From Fructobacillus evanidus (GTDB lineage Bacteria > Bacillota > Bacilli > Lactobacillales > Lactobacillaceae), in NCBI RefSeq assembly GCF_963580165.1, contig NZ_CAUZLM010000009.1:1-57780 (forward strand): 57,780 bases of DNA. The letters run 5' to 3'. This document shows, piece by piece, positions 14,834 to 24,016 of this stretch; the stretch's first letter is position 1, and the number at the start of each line of letters is the position of its first letter. Below the pieces are notes generated by a model. The model made no database searches. It saw nothing but the letters and a program-made list of their open reading frames with translations, and was not told where the DNA came from. Position numbers and translations under genes: made by a program.

Positions 14834-17800
14834 TTAGTCTTTTTGTCGGAAAACGACATTTTTACTAGATAAAACCTGTTCTAATGCCCGTTTTAACTGG
14901 TCTGGTCCGGCTAAATTGTAAGATTGTGGTAACATTCGCCTGATTTTTGTCTTCGGCCAATACAAAATCACCGGGTATTCACCTGGATTTTGCTGCATCA
15001 CTCGCCAAAGCTGATTTTTAATCGGCTCTTGATCATGGTCTTCATCTAGTCGCAAAAACCAAGTGCCTGATTTAGCAGCCGTTAATGTTGGTGTCGGTTC
15101 TTGGTGAACCGGATGTTTTTTATCTAAATCAGCTTGGAAGCTTGGACTTTGACTCGCATCAACAGCATTAACGAAGTTTCCAATGACAGAAAGTTCCTGT
15201 CGGACTTCCGTTTTGCCGCCTACTCGAACTAAACGTCCAACCTTTAAGGTCGATTTTACTTTGTCATAGACTTTGGGGAAGATGGTGACGTCCACACTGC
15301 CAGTCATGTCCGTTAAATTAACAAAAGCCATATCGTCACCCCGTTTCGTCTGGATGACTTTGACATTTTTAACGAGGCCTAACACTTTAACGCTCTGACC
15401 AGCAACTAAATTGACCATGGCCGTCACGATCCCTCGATCATACTCGGCCTGAAAAGCCTCAGTTGGATGACCCGATAAGTTAAAGCCAAGGGCCTCTTTT
15501 TCCGTTTGTAACCGTTCCACTAATGGTAAATCAGCTAATTTCTTGATTTTCGTCTCTGACAAGACCAAGTCACCGAAACTAGCCGCATTAATCAAATCCG
15601 GCAAGTTCGCTAAAAGTTCTGCCCGGTTATAGCCAAAATGATCAAGTGCCCCAGCATAGGTAAGCTGATTGAAAAACTTTTCGTCTTGGAATTTTTCGGG
15701 TAAGGCCTTGACTAGATCCTGGAGACTAGCAAAGCGCCCCATCTGATGGCGGCTCTCCAGCAGTGCCGTCACACAGGCCGTCTGTAAGCCATTAATATTG
15801 CCCAAGCCCATGACCAAGGCACCATCTTGAATAGACCAATCTCTAGTAGAGATATTGACATCTGGTGGTAAGACCTTCAAACCAAGTTTCTTGACCTCTG
15901 CCAAATAGGCTTGTGCCTTTTCAACACCGCCTTGGTGAGCGCTCAAAATCGCTGTGTAAAAGGCCAATGGGTAATGGGCCTTCATGTAAGCTAACTGGAA
16001 TGATAACTGGCTATAGGCAACCGCATGCGACTTATTAAAACCATAATTGGCAAACTGATCGATATAGGCGAACAGTCTTTCCGCTTCGTCAAGCCGGTGG
16101 CCCTTTTTCTTTGCTCCCGTTATAAAAGCAGTTTTGGCCGATGCCATCTGATCAAGCTTTTTCTTGGACATTGCCGACCGCAGAAAATCGGCCTGCGCCA
16201 ACGAAAAGCCGGCATAAGCCGCCGCCACCTGCATCACTTGCTCCTGGTAAACCAGGATGCCATAGGTCGGTGCCAGGATTTGGTCAACGACAGGGTCAAT
16301 AGTCGGCACAGGTTCTTGCTTCAAACGCCGCTTAATAAAGGGGTCGATGTGTTGACTAGGACCTGGTCGATAAAGGGCTGTGGCCGCTACGATCAAATGA
16401 AAGTCATCAACCTTAAGTCGCTTTAAAACATTTTTCATTCCGGCTGATTCAAACTGGAAAATACCCGTCGTGTTCCCATCGGCAAAGAGCTGCAGCGTTT
16501 CTTTGTCCTGAAAGTCAATTTTTTTAATATCAAAATCAGATGGCAACTCGTCTTTGGCTAAGGCAATTGTTTGCGCCAAAATTTTCAAATTCGTCAGGCC
16601 CAAAATATCAATTTTTAATAGGCCAAGTTCTTCAACCGGGCCCTTTTCAACCTGGGTCAGCAAGTAACCGTCGTTACCAACTTGAACTGGTAACGTATCG
16701 ACTAACGGTTGGTCCGAAAGAACTACCCCGGCAGCATGGGTTGAATAATTGCGGGGCAAGTTTTCAATGGCCAAAGCCGTTTTCATCAACAATTGGCCAA
16801 AGTCCAAGTCATAAATCGCTTGCTTAAGCTTTTGGTCAGGCGCCTCCCAGGCTTCTTTCAGCGGTACCTTACGGCCGTTCTTACCGGCTGGCACCCCTTC
16901 TGAAAGTCGTTTTTGCGCCTTGGCATTGAGGCCGAAGACACGGGCGGTATCACGCAAGGCCTGTTTAGCAGCCAGAGTACCAAAGGTAATAATCTGCGCA
17001 AAGGATTCCTGACCGTACTTATCATGGAGGTAGGCCAGAATTTCATCACGACGATCATCCGGCCAATCGATATCAATATCGGGCATCGATGCTCGCTCGG
17101 GATTTAAGAACCGCTCGAATAGCAATCCTTCGGCTAGAGGATCAACGTTTGTAATCCCCAATGTATAGGCCACTAACGAACCCGCAGCCGAGCCACGGCC
17201 AGACCCCGTTTGGACATGGTGGTCTCTGGCATACTTAACAATGTCCCAAACAATCAAGAAATAGTCGGCAAAACCCAGTCCCGCGATAACGGTCAATTCA
17301 TGGTTTAACCGGTCCTGATAATCTTGAAAATGGTCCTCATGACCTGTTAACCGGCGCTTTAAGCCTGCGTTGGCCAACTGGGTCAGATATGTTTTGGAAT
17401 CCAAACCAGAATCTTGCTGAAAAACAGGCAAGGCCGGCGACTTAAACGCCAAATCAACGCTAGCCTCTTCAATCAGGGCCTCGTTATTCTGGTAAGCGCC
17501 ACGCAAAGAAGCGTTTTTTTGATACGATTCAGTAATTTCCGCCTGTGATCGTAGGTAGTAAGCCCCTTTTTCGCGCGCTAACAGCTCTAAGTCTTCTAGC
17601 TGGGTCCCCTGATCGATTGCCCGCAAAACCTGGGCAAAGAAAGCATCATCCTCGTTTAAGTAGTCGACCTGGTCCCAAGCCATTAAGCGGATTTGATGGG
17701 CTGTGGCATAGGCAACTAAGAGGTCTTGGTGGTGGCTCGACATTAAGGGATTAATGCCCAAGTAAAAATCAGCACCATCAACCTTGTCGGCTAATTGGCC

Positions 17801-18235
17801 CAGATAATTTTTAGCCCCTGAATCTTCGGCAACAATCAACTGGCCCAATTCTGATTTTGGTGACAAGGTCAAAGAAAGCCCCTCGAGGTGACCAGCCAAG
17901 TCAGTAAATTGAAGCGCCTGGTCTGGGTCCGCCATCTTTTTGGAAGACAAATAAACCAAGTTTTGATAGCCAACCTGATTTTTAGCGGTCAATAAAACCG
18001 GAAAAGCCGTCGCCACGTTCACCAAGCCATTTACCTGCAAAACAAGCGAAAAAACCGGTTTGATGCCAGCCTTTTTTGCTGCCTTGTAAAAGGCAACCAC
18101 ACTGTAAAGCACGTTTTCTTCCGCCAAAGAGACAGCTTGATAACCCCGCTCCTTGGCGACTTGAATGATTTCTTCCACCGAATTGGGACTTTGCAAAAGC
18201 GAATAAGCGCTTTTTTGTTGTAATGGTGCGTACAT
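14834..18235 (-). CDS. dnaE: DNA polymerase III subunit alpha (DnaE)
   Basis: A 1133-residue replicative polymerase of the DnaE3 type, which in Firmicutes extends RNA primers before handing over to PolC. It has an N-terminal PHP domain (residues 1-200), the palm with the catalytic Asp motif PDIDIDWPDDRR (about 380-391), fingers containing GVLVYQEQVMQVAAAYAGF-like sequence, helix-hairpin-helix, and a C-terminal OB fold (VKVLGLVKNVKVIQTKRGDDMAFV). The usual PHP metal ligands are lost: the first motif reads PLQQKSAYSLL and the second LAEENVLY, so nuclease activity is unlikely. The start ATG has GGAGG upstream. A TATAAT lies about 40 bp upstream. Confidence 0.96.
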   Translation of the reverse strand: MYAPLQQKSAYSLLQSPNSVEEIIQVAKERGYQAVSLAEENVLYSVVAFYKAAKKAGIKPVFSLVLQVNGLVNVATAFPVLLTAKNQVGYQNLVYLSSKKMADPDQALQFTDLAGHLEGLSLTLSPKSELGQLIVAEDSGAKNYLGQLADKVDGADFYLGINPLMSSHHQDLLVAYATAHQIRLMAWDQVDYLNEDDAFFAQVLRAIDQGTQLEDLELLAREKGAYYLRSQAEITESYQKNASLRGAYQNNEALIEEASVDLAFKSPALPVFQQDSGLDSKTYLTQLANAGLKRRLTGHEDHFQDYQDRLNHELTVIAGLGFADYFLIVWDIVKYARDHHVQTGSGRGSAAGSLVAYTLGITNVDPLAEGLLFERFLNPERASMPDIDIDWPDDRRDEILAYLHDKYGQESFAQIITFGTLAAKQALRDTARVFGLNAKAQKRLSEGVPAGKNGRKVPLKEAWEAPDQKLKQAIYDLDFGQLLMKTALAIENLPRNYSTHAAGVVLSDQPLVDTLPVQVGNDGYLLTQVEKGPVEELGLLKIDILGLTNLKILAQTIALAKDELPSDFDIKKIDFQDKETLQLFADGNTTGIFQFESAGMKNVLKRLKVDDFHLIVAATALYRPGPSQHIDPFIKRRLKQEPVPTIDPVVDQILAPTYGILVYQEQVMQVAAAYAGFSLAQADFLRSAMSKKKLDQMASAKTAFITGAKKKGHRLDEAERLFAYIDQFANYGFNKSHAVAYSQLSFQLAYMKAHYPLAFYTAILSAHQGGVEKAQAYLAEVKKLGLKVLPPDVNISTRDWSIQDGALVMGLGNINGLQTACVTALLESRHQMGRFASLQDLVKALPEKFQDEKFFNQLTYAGALDHFGYNRAELLANLPDLINAASFGDLVLSETKIKKLADLPLVERLQTEKEALGFNLSGHPTEAFQAEYDRGIVTAMVNLVAGQSVKVLGLVKNVKVIQTKRGDDMAFVNLTDMTGSVDVTIFPKVYDKVKSTLKVGRLVRVGGKTEVRQELSVIGNFVNAVDASQSPSFQADLDKKHPVHQEPTPTLTAAKSGTWFLRLDEDHDQEPIKNQLWRVMQQNPGEYPVILYWPKTKIRRMLPQSYNLAGPDQLKRALEQVLSSKNVVFRQKD

Positions 18236-18395
18236 AAAGTCCTCCTCAACGGTGTCAATAGTCTAAAAACATTATACCGAAAATTTGTTTGCCTAGCTGA
18301 AAAATTCCAAGAATAGCCCTCTTGCCCTTTGGACCGCTTAGCCTTTTTAACCAACACTTATCCGAAATTGTCGCCCTTAAATTAGACAAATTCTC

Positions 18396-18423
18396 TTGCG
18401 AATTTATAAGAGGGGCGTATCAT
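18396..18423 (+). promoter_or_regulatory. Promoter of the DUF2929 gene
   Basis: TTGCGA (18396-18401), a 16-bp spacer and TATCAT (18418-18423), about 30 bp upstream of the start codon. It fires opposite to dnaE. Confidence 0.5.
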
Positions 18424-18452
18424 AGTGGGTAAATAATAAAGGAAGTGGAAAC

Positions 18453-18650
18453 ATGCGCTATATTACTGCCGCCTTCTGGTGTGCACTGTTTGGTGAAGTT
18501 CTTGGTTACTTGGTCGGACAAATGACCGGCGTAACTTTCAACCCAGGTGTGACAGCTCTCGTAACGATTATCGTTGGTGAAGCTGCCCTCATCTTGGTCC
18601 CTGCCTTGTCAGATTCTGCAGAAGCAGAAAAGGCAGACAGCCAAGCCTAA
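18453..18650 (+). CDS. DUF2929 family small membrane protein (YjzD-like)
   Basis: A 65-residue protein with two hydrophobic helices (about residues 4-24 and 33-52) and a short acidic cytosolic tail. The start MRYITAAFWCALFGEVLGYL matches the YjzD/DUF2929 family (MRYI...FW...GEV.GYL). The molecular role is not known. The start ATG has GGAAG 7 nt upstream. It is divergent from dnaE, a position where this family often occurs, and ends at a strong bidirectional terminator shared with pepT. Confidence 0.85.
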   Translation: MRYITAAFWCALFGEVLGYLVGQMTGVTFNPGVTALVTIIVGEAALILVPALSDSAEAEKADSQA

Positions 18651-18668
18651 AACACCAACAGCTTGCTT

Positions 18669-18702
18669 TAAAAAAAGACTAGGAAAATTCCTAGTCTTTT
18701 TT
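18669..18702. terminator. Bidirectional terminator, DUF2929 gene/pepT
   Basis: A perfect palindromic stem AAAAAAGACTAGGAA with TTCCTAGTCTTTTTT, with T runs in both directions between convergent genes. Confidence 0.92.
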
Positions 18703-18743
18703 GTTGCCATTAATTTTGATATTGGCGGGCTAAGTTAAGTGTC

Positions 18744-19985
18744 TTACTTTGACTCTGCTGCCTTTGTCAAGATACCCAACAAAACGTCAGTCGCCTGTTC
18801 CATCACCTGCTTGGAGACGAATTCGTAACGACCGTGCATGTTTTCACCACCGGCAAAAAGATTTGGCGTTGGCAAACCTAAGAAGGTAATCTTTGAACCA
18901 TCCGTTCCACCTCGAGCTGGTTGTGTATCCGGCTCGATTCCCAAATCCGTCATGGCTTCATTGGCATATTGAACCACTTCTTGATGGTCCTTCAAGACAT
19001 CACCCATGTTGTAGTATTGGTCCTTCAGGGTCAAGGCCACGCGGTCTTTTTGCAAATCTTGATTGAGTTGGTCGGCGATTTGGACCATCGTCTGCTTGCG
19101 ACTCTCAAACTTTTCCCGATCGTGATCACGGATAATGTAAGTCAACGTAGCTTCTTCTGGCGTTCCTGCCATATCAATCAAGTGATAGAAACCTTCGCGA
19201 CCCTCTGTCTTTTCGGGACGGTCATGTTCAGGCAATGCATTATGAAAATCAATCCCGACTTGAATAGCATTAACCATCGCACCCTTGGCGGTACCAGGGT
19301 GAACGTTTTGACCGGTGATCACAATCTCGGCTTGGGCAGCATTGAAGGTCTCCCACTCCAATTCACCCAATGGGCCACCATCGACCGTGTAGGCAAAATC
19401 AGCATCAAAAGCAGCGACATCAAAATGATTAGCGCCGATACCGATTTCCTCATCCGGACCAAAGGCAAAGCGAACGGGACCGTGCTTTACTTCTGGGTGG
19501 GCCAACAAATATTCGGCCAACGCGATGATTTCAGCCACGCCTGATTTGTCATCAGAACCAAGCAAGGTAGTCCCATCCGTTGTAATCAAATCATGTCCCT
19601 GATAGTTCTTGAGATGCGGGAAGACTGCTGGATCCAACTTATAGCCAGACGTTCCCAATTCCAAAACAGAGTGACCGTCGTAGTTATCAACCTCTTGTGG
19701 GTTCACGTGCTCACTTTCAAAATCAGCCGTGTCCACGTGGGAAATAAAGCCAATCTTAGTTCCTTGACCATCTGGCAAATTTGAAGGCAATTCAGCAAAG
19801 AGATAACCATCCTTCATCGTACGGACGTTTTCAAAGCCGATTTCCTTTAACTCAACGGCCAGATCCTTTAAAAACTGAACTTCTTTTGGTGATGATGGAA
19901 TCGTCTGACTCTCTTCATCAGACCGAGTATCAACTTTGACATAACGTAAGAAACGAGACACTAACTGTGGGTACTTCTCAGACAT
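18744..19985 (-). CDS. pepT: Peptidase T (tripeptide aminopeptidase)
   Basis: A 413-residue M20B zinc peptidase removing N-terminal residues from tripeptides in the cytosol. The metal and catalytic motifs are in order: ISHVDTADF (first zinc His and catalytic Asp, about residues 77-85), TLLGSDDKSGVAE (bridging Asp), FGPDEEIGIGA (catalytic Glu and ligand), YTVDGG and the C-terminal MHGRYEFV with the last His. The start ATG has GGAGG upstream. It is a single-gene unit between two terminators or intergenic gaps. Confidence 0.96.
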   Translation of the reverse strand: MSEKYPQLVSRFLRYVKVDTRSDEESQTIPSSPKEVQFLKDLAVELKEIGFENVRTMKDGYLFAELPSNLPDGQGTKIGFISHVDTADFESEHVNPQEVDNYDGHSVLELGTSGYKLDPAVFPHLKNYQGHDLITTDGTTLLGSDDKSGVAEIIALAEYLLAHPEVKHGPVRFAFGPDEEIGIGANHFDVAAFDADFAYTVDGGPLGELEWETFNAAQAEIVITGQNVHPGTAKGAMVNAIQVGIDFHNALPEHDRPEKTEGREGFYHLIDMAGTPEEATLTYIIRDHDREKFESRKQTMVQIADQLNQDLQKDRVALTLKDQYYNMGDVLKDHQEVVQYANEAMTDLGIEPDTQPARGGTDGSKITFLGLPTPNLFAGGENMHGRYEFVSKQVMEQATDVLLGILTKAAESK

Positions 19986-20011
19986 GCAAAACCTCCTGCT
20001 TGCAAACAGAC

Positions 20012-20800
20012 CTAAAAATAGGTATAGGGATCGGTGTTCTTCTGGCTAGCCGTCACCGGCAGTTGCCCATCAAACCATTCTTGAACTTTTTTGGCCATTG
20101 GTTCTTTAGCCAAGGCTTCCATATGATGGTCAGGGTCTAACACGGCAAAATCAGCGGCCAGTATATCATGACCAACATGGTAGTACAAATCAGCGGTCAA
20201 GTAAAGGTCAGCGCCAGCTTCTTGCGCCTTTTTCCAAAACTTACCACCATCGCCACCTAGAACTGCCACCCGTTTGACGACTTTATTCGCATCATTGGCA
20301 ATCAAACGCACAGCATCTACCTGGCAAACAGCTTTGACCTGTTTAGCAAAATCAGCCATGGTGACGGCGATCGTTAAATCACCAATCCGCCCCATCCCGT
20401 GCTGGTCACCTTCGCTCGGCAGCAATGGCACCTGATTTTCAATACCAAATGCCTGACACAACCAATCATTCAAGCCACCAGCTGCGGCATCCAAGTTAGT
20501 ATGAGAGGCATAAATCACAATATTATTTTTAATCGCGAGTGCATACATCGCATTTTGTGGGTCTGATAAATCAAGGTTCTTGGCAGGCCGAAACATGGCT
20601 TCATGGTGAGCCCAGATAAAATCAGCCCCTAAATCGATGGCCTCCTGGACAACTTCTGGCCGCACATCCAACGTGGTCAGAACGCGATGGATTTCTTGTT
20701 CAGGTTGGCCAATTTGTAACCCGGTTGGGTCGTCCGGTTCGGCCCATGATTTCGGTGCAAAGGCCTCAATTTGTTCAATCAATTCACTTGCTTTGACCAT
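20012..20800 (-). CDS. Nif3-like dinuclear metal centre protein
   Basis: A 262-residue YqfO/YbgI/Nif3-family protein. The metal ligands are recognisable in WAHHEAMF (about residues 63-70), SHTNLDAA (about 98-105) and the C-terminal TADLYYHVGHD. The family shape is a hexameric toroid, and its biochemical role is still uncertain. The start is ATG at 20800 with GGAGG 6 nt upstream; the TTG one codon earlier is too close to that site. It overlaps trmK by 17 bp, the pairing seen across Firmicutes. Confidence 0.92.
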   Translation of the reverse strand: MVKASELIEQIEAFAPKSWAEPDDPTGLQIGQPEQEIHRVLTTLDVRPEVVQEAIDLGADFIWAHHEAMFRPAKNLDLSDPQNAMYALAIKNNIVIYASHTNLDAAAGGLNDWLCQAFGIENQVPLLPSEGDQHGMGRIGDLTIAVTMADFAKQVKAVCQVDAVRLIANDANKVVKRVAVLGGDGGKFWKKAQEAGADLYLTADLYYHVGHDILAADFAVLDPDHHMEALAKEPMAKKVQEWFDGQLPVTASQKNTDPYTYF

Positions 20801-21485
20801 CAAAAACCTCCTGGTTAATAAAGTTCAGCTTTTCTTGTAAGTTCACGTACTTTTCGCTGCCCTTTTGTTGGGCACTTTCCAATCGTGACAAGACTTCAGC
20901 TGCTCGATTACGTTCCTGTTCCCACTTGGCCAAGAAAACTGGGTCTTTTGCCTGAAGGAGCTTTGGACCAAAGGTCCACTCAGCCCGGGTCAGCTCCTGT
21001 TGACCAGGAACAGCCACAATGATTTCATACCGATGGTGCCCTTCTTGCACAATTTTTTCTTGATCAATTTGGTACCCATTTTGACTTAGCCAAAGTCGCA
21101 CCGCCGCTTGATCAGTGTTTGGTTGCAAAATCAACTGGTCAAACGGCCCCTGATTTTGACCAGCGGTTAAAATCTTTTCAATCAACAAACCGCCCATTCC
21201 GGCAATCACGACCGTTTCGATTTGGTCGTCCGGTTCAATCGCTGCTAACCCGTCCGCTAACCGACACGTTACCTGATTAGACAAACCATAAGTCGCCACC
21301 GTATGGATGGCGTTCTCGAGTGGCCCCTGGGCAACCTCGCCCACCAAGGCAAACTCACTCTTTTTTTCCAATAGCAGGGCTGCCGCTAAGTAGGCATGGT
21401 CCGACCCAATATCAGCCACGCGCGCCTGGTCGTTCACCAAATTTTTCACTGCGGCTAACCGCGGGCTCAGTTTAATTGCTGTCAT
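20784..21485 (-). CDS. trmK: tRNA (adenine(22)-N(1))-methyltransferase
   Basis: A 233-residue SAM-dependent enzyme (TrmK/YqfN) that methylates A22 of tRNA. The SAM motif VADIGSDHAYL (about residues 23-33) and the catalytic-region VVIAGMGGLLIEKIL, followed by LQPNTD, define the family. A C-terminal coiled-coil helix (about 186-225) is typical. The start is ATG at 21485, with an AAGGA motif 7 nt upstream, rather than a start six codons further up. It forms an overlapping pair with the Nif3-like gene. Confidence 0.93.
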   Translation of the reverse strand: MTAIKLSPRLAAVKNLVNDQARVADIGSDHAYLAAALLLEKKSEFALVGEVAQGPLENAIHTVATYGLSNQVTCRLADGLAAIEPDDQIETVVIAGMGGLLIEKILTAGQNQGPFDQLILQPNTDQAAVRLWLSQNGYQIDQEKIVQEGHHRYEIIVAVPGQQELTRAEWTFGPKLLQAKDPVFLAKWEQERNRAAEVLSRLESAQQKGSEKYVNLQEKLNFINQEVFDGQSK

Positions 21486-21542
21486 AAGCAATTCCTTTCT
21501 CAATTAAACAATTACTTCTTGTGTCAGCGAAAGCTAACTAGC

Positions 21543-21571
21543 AAAAAGGAGCCAAAAATTTTTTGCGCTCC
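21543..21571 (-). terminator. Terminator after rnhB
   Basis: A GGAGC/GCTCC stem continued by a CAAAAA/TTTTTG inner stem, then TTTTT on the minus strand. It begins 9 bp past the rnhB stop. Confidence 0.75.
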
Positions 21572-21579
21572 ATAAAAAA

Positions 21580-22344
21580 TCATGATAAAAGCTTTTTCAC
21601 CGGTTCAAAAGTCCGCCGGTGGATTGGCGTTGGACCTAGTTCAGCTAGACCAGAAAGGTGCTTAGCCGTCCCATAACCAGCATTATGAGCAAAGTCATAG
21701 CCAGGATATTCTCGGTCATAGTCAGCCATCATTTGATCACGGGTAACCTTAGCCAAAATACTGGCAGCACCAATCGAGTTTGAACGAGCATCCCCCTTAA
21801 TCAGCGACTGCTGCGGCAAAGCCGTGTCAATCGTCATCGCATCCACCAGTAAATAGTCGGCCTCTGGCTGTAATTGTTCCACCGCCTGCTTCATCGCTAA
21901 GCGACTAGCTTGGTAGATGTTAACTTCATCAATCACTTGTGCACTAACCACGCCTATGCCATAAGCAATGGCCTCGTCCTTAATCGCCTGAACATATTCC
22001 AATCGGTGTTTTTCACTCACCTGTTTTGAATCAATCACACCGTACTGGTCAAAGTCCTTCGGTAAGATGACTGCCGCAGCAACAACCGGACCCGCTAATG
22101 GGCCCCGGCCGACCTCATCAACACCGGCAATGTTTTGGTAACCTGCTGCCCAAAGTGGTTCTTCTAAGGCAAAGCGCGACAAAAAAGCCGCCTTTTGCTC
22201 GGCTAATTTTTCCTGCCGTCGATCAAAAGCCAAAATGGCTGCCTGAACACCTTTTCGGTCATCCAACCGCCAAGTTGCCAAGCGTGAATCATCTGATGCA
22301 GCTTCTTTTAAAGCCGCTTTAATGCTCGCAATTGTTTCACTCAT
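21580..22344 (-). CDS. rnhB: Ribonuclease HII
   Basis: A 254-residue endonuclease removing RNA from RNA-DNA hybrids and single ribonucleotides in DNA. GVDEVGRGPLAGPVV (about residues 74-88) carries the first two acidic residues, YLLVDAMTI the third, and SNSIGAASILAKVTRDQMM the basic helix. The N-terminal 70 residues form the usual substrate-binding extension. The start overlaps the end of rbgA by 8 bp, so the two are co-translated, a common pair in lactobacilli. Confidence 0.95.
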   Translation of the reverse strand: MSETIASIKAALKEAASDDSRLATWRLDDRKGVQAAILAFDRRQEKLAEQKAAFLSRFALEEPLWAAGYQNIAGVDEVGRGPLAGPVVAAAVILPKDFDQYGVIDSKQVSEKHRLEYVQAIKDEAIAYGIGVVSAQVIDEVNIYQASRLAMKQAVEQLQPEADYLLVDAMTIDTALPQQSLIKGDARSNSIGAASILAKVTRDQMMADYDREYPGYDFAHNAGYGTAKHLSGLAELGPTPIHRRTFEPVKKLLS

Positions 22345-23185
22345 GAATTAAATCTAGGGTATACGTACCCAACTTTCCTTGACGTAGATCATTTAAAACA
22401 CGGACCGCCGCCTTATCGTAATCGTCCTTGAAGCCCAACTTGGCCGTAATAGCTAAGAGAATATCGACATCAGACATTGTTGTAAAGGCATCATCAGCCA
22501 AGTGATAGCGGTCAATGATGGCTTGTGGCCGGTAGTCCCGGAAGAAAGCAATCAAAGACAGCACAGCGTCATCTTTGGCGAAAAGCGTATCCTTCACCGC
22601 ACCACTCAAAGCCAAGCGGAGACCGATTTGTTGATCTTCAAACTTAGGCCACAAGACCCCTGGGGAATCCAAGATTTCCAGCCCCGCTGGCGTCTTGAGC
22701 CAAGCAATTTTCTTCGTGACGCCCGGCTTATTCGCTGTTGGTGCCACATTCTTTTGAACCAGGTGGTTGAGCAAAGTTGACTTACCAACGTTTGGAATCC
22801 CTGCGAGCATTGCTCGAATGGGACGGTTCTCAATTCCACGCTTTTCCTGAGCCTTGATTTTATCAGCCAAAACAGCCTTCGCCGCCTTCGTCATCGTCTG
22901 GGGGGTCTTCGGACTCCGTGTATCCAAGACGACCACACTCAGGCCTTCTTTTTCAAAGTGTTCCTTCCAAGCCTTGGTCTGTTTTGGATCCGCTAAATCA
23001 GCCTTGGTTAAAACTAACAGTCTTGGCTTATCACCAATCAATTTATCCACTTCTGGATTACGTGATGACGCCGGTAAGCGGGCATCGACCAGTTCAAAAA
23101 CGATGTCTACCAAGTTTAAGTTTTCGCGCATCAAGCGAAAGGCCTTGGCCATGTGGCCAGGGTACCATTGTATTAAATGTCCCAT
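22337..23185 (-). CDS. rbgA: Ribosome biogenesis GTPase YlqF/RbgA
   Basis: A 282-residue circularly permuted GTPase needed for late 50S assembly. The G4 motif LTKADL (about 58-63) precedes G1 GIPNVGKSTLLNHL (about 128-141) and G3 DSPGVLWP, the permuted order that defines the family. The N-terminal IQWYPGHMAKA is the family signature, with the potassium-type switch region. The start ATG has AAGGA upstream. It is followed by rnhB with overlap. Confidence 0.96.
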   Translation of the reverse strand: MGHLIQWYPGHMAKAFRLMRENLNLVDIVFELVDARLPASSRNPEVDKLIGDKPRLLVLTKADLADPKQTKAWKEHFEKEGLSVVVLDTRSPKTPQTMTKAAKAVLADKIKAQEKRGIENRPIRAMLAGIPNVGKSTLLNHLVQKNVAPTANKPGVTKKIAWLKTPAGLEILDSPGVLWPKFEDQQIGLRLALSGAVKDTLFAKDDAVLSLIAFFRDYRPQAIIDRYHLADDAFTTMSDVDILLAITAKLGFKDDYDKAAVRVLNDLRQGKLGTYTLDLIHE

Positions 23186-23208
23186 GGACTTTCCTTCCTA
23201 TCTTTCTC

Positions 23209-23436
23209 TTAGCGCGAAGCTTGGTATTCGGACCAAGCCTCATCAAAAATCGTCATCGACATTAAATAGCTCGCTGAACCTTCCAAGTAATTTGAAAGCT
23301 CGTCAAAATCCGTCGACTGTTTTGGAAAACTTTGGTCTAAAAAGGCGTTGTTAGCAAATTGTTGAATCTCGGTTGCTGCAACCGGATTGCGGTTGGTCAT
23401 TAACCAACCGTAAAAAGTTCGTGACTTACTGGGCAC
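23209..23436 (-). CDS. yozE: YozE family protein (UPF0346)
   Basis: A 75-residue protein with the SAM-like helical fold of the UPF0346/YozE family; FYGWLMTNRNP, FANNAFLDQSFPKQS and FDEAWSEY are its hallmarks. The molecular role is not established. The start codon is GTG at 23436 with GAGG 9 nt upstream, overlapping the ypmS-like gene by 11 bp. It is the last gene of a unit with ypmS and probably degV. Confidence 0.9.
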   Translation of the reverse strand: MPSKSRTFYGWLMTNRNPVAATEIQQFANNAFLDQSFPKQSTDFDELSNYLEGSASYLMSMTIFDEAWSEYQASR

Positions 23437-23998
23437 TAGTATCTACCTCTGCAAATTTAAAAATTCCATTCTGGACATCAATCTGCTTAGCTTGATAAGC
23501 TGTTTGACCGTCCTGAGTTAATTGTGACAAATCCAAAGTAATTTGACCCTGACTTGGCTGAATGGCCACACCAGCCGGTGCTACATTTTGCTTGAGTAAG
23601 TAACCGAGGGCTGCCTTAGCAGGAACATCCAGCGAGTTAACCTTCGCCTTGTTAACAGTCAAGACTACGTCTCCATCACTGGTAACCTTTGGTGTCATCG
23701 TCAGTTGCCCCTTTAAACTCGAACTCGTACTGGTTGCAACAATGTTTTGACCATCCAGGTTCACCTGATATTGACTATTTTGCAGTTTGGACTGAATCAT
23801 ATCGTTGACTTCGTCTTTAGTGAATGACTTAGTTGCTAATACTTTCTTTGAACCAGTCGACTGGTCACTATCTGATTTTTTAGTGCTAACCGTTGGACCC
23901 GTTTGGTTGGCCAGGCTCGTGTAAGCAACGCCTACCCCTGCTCCCAAAACAACCACAATCCCGGCAATTGTTAAAATAACTATCTTACCCTTTTTCAC
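23426..23998 (-). CDS. ypmS: YpmS family (DUF2140) membrane-anchored protein
   Basis: A 190-residue protein with an N-terminal transmembrane anchor (about residues 6-27), a Ser/Thr/Lys linker and an extracellular beta-rich DUF2140 domain in which AAKAALGYLLKQNVAPAGVAIQPSQGQITLDL is recognisable. The function is unknown. It is conserved next to degV and yozE in lactic acid bacteria. The stretch to the C-terminus overlaps yozE by 11 bp. The start ATG lies 18 bp after degV. Confidence 0.85.
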   Translation of the reverse strand: MKKGKIVILTIAGIVVVLGAGVGVAYTSLANQTGPTVSTKKSDSDQSTGSKKVLATKSFTKDEVNDMIQSKLQNSQYQVNLDGQNIVATSTSSSLKGQLTMTPKVTSDGDVVLTVNKAKVNSLDVPAKAALGYLLKQNVAPAGVAIQPSQGQITLDLSQLTQDGQTAYQAKQIDVQNGIFKFAEVDTSAQ

Positions 23999-24016
23999 TT
24001 AGTATCAACTCTTTCT

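Noticed and set aside
18921..19544. Plus-strand open frame of about 207 codons opposite pepT
   Set aside because: It mirrors an intact conserved enzyme and lacks translation signals.
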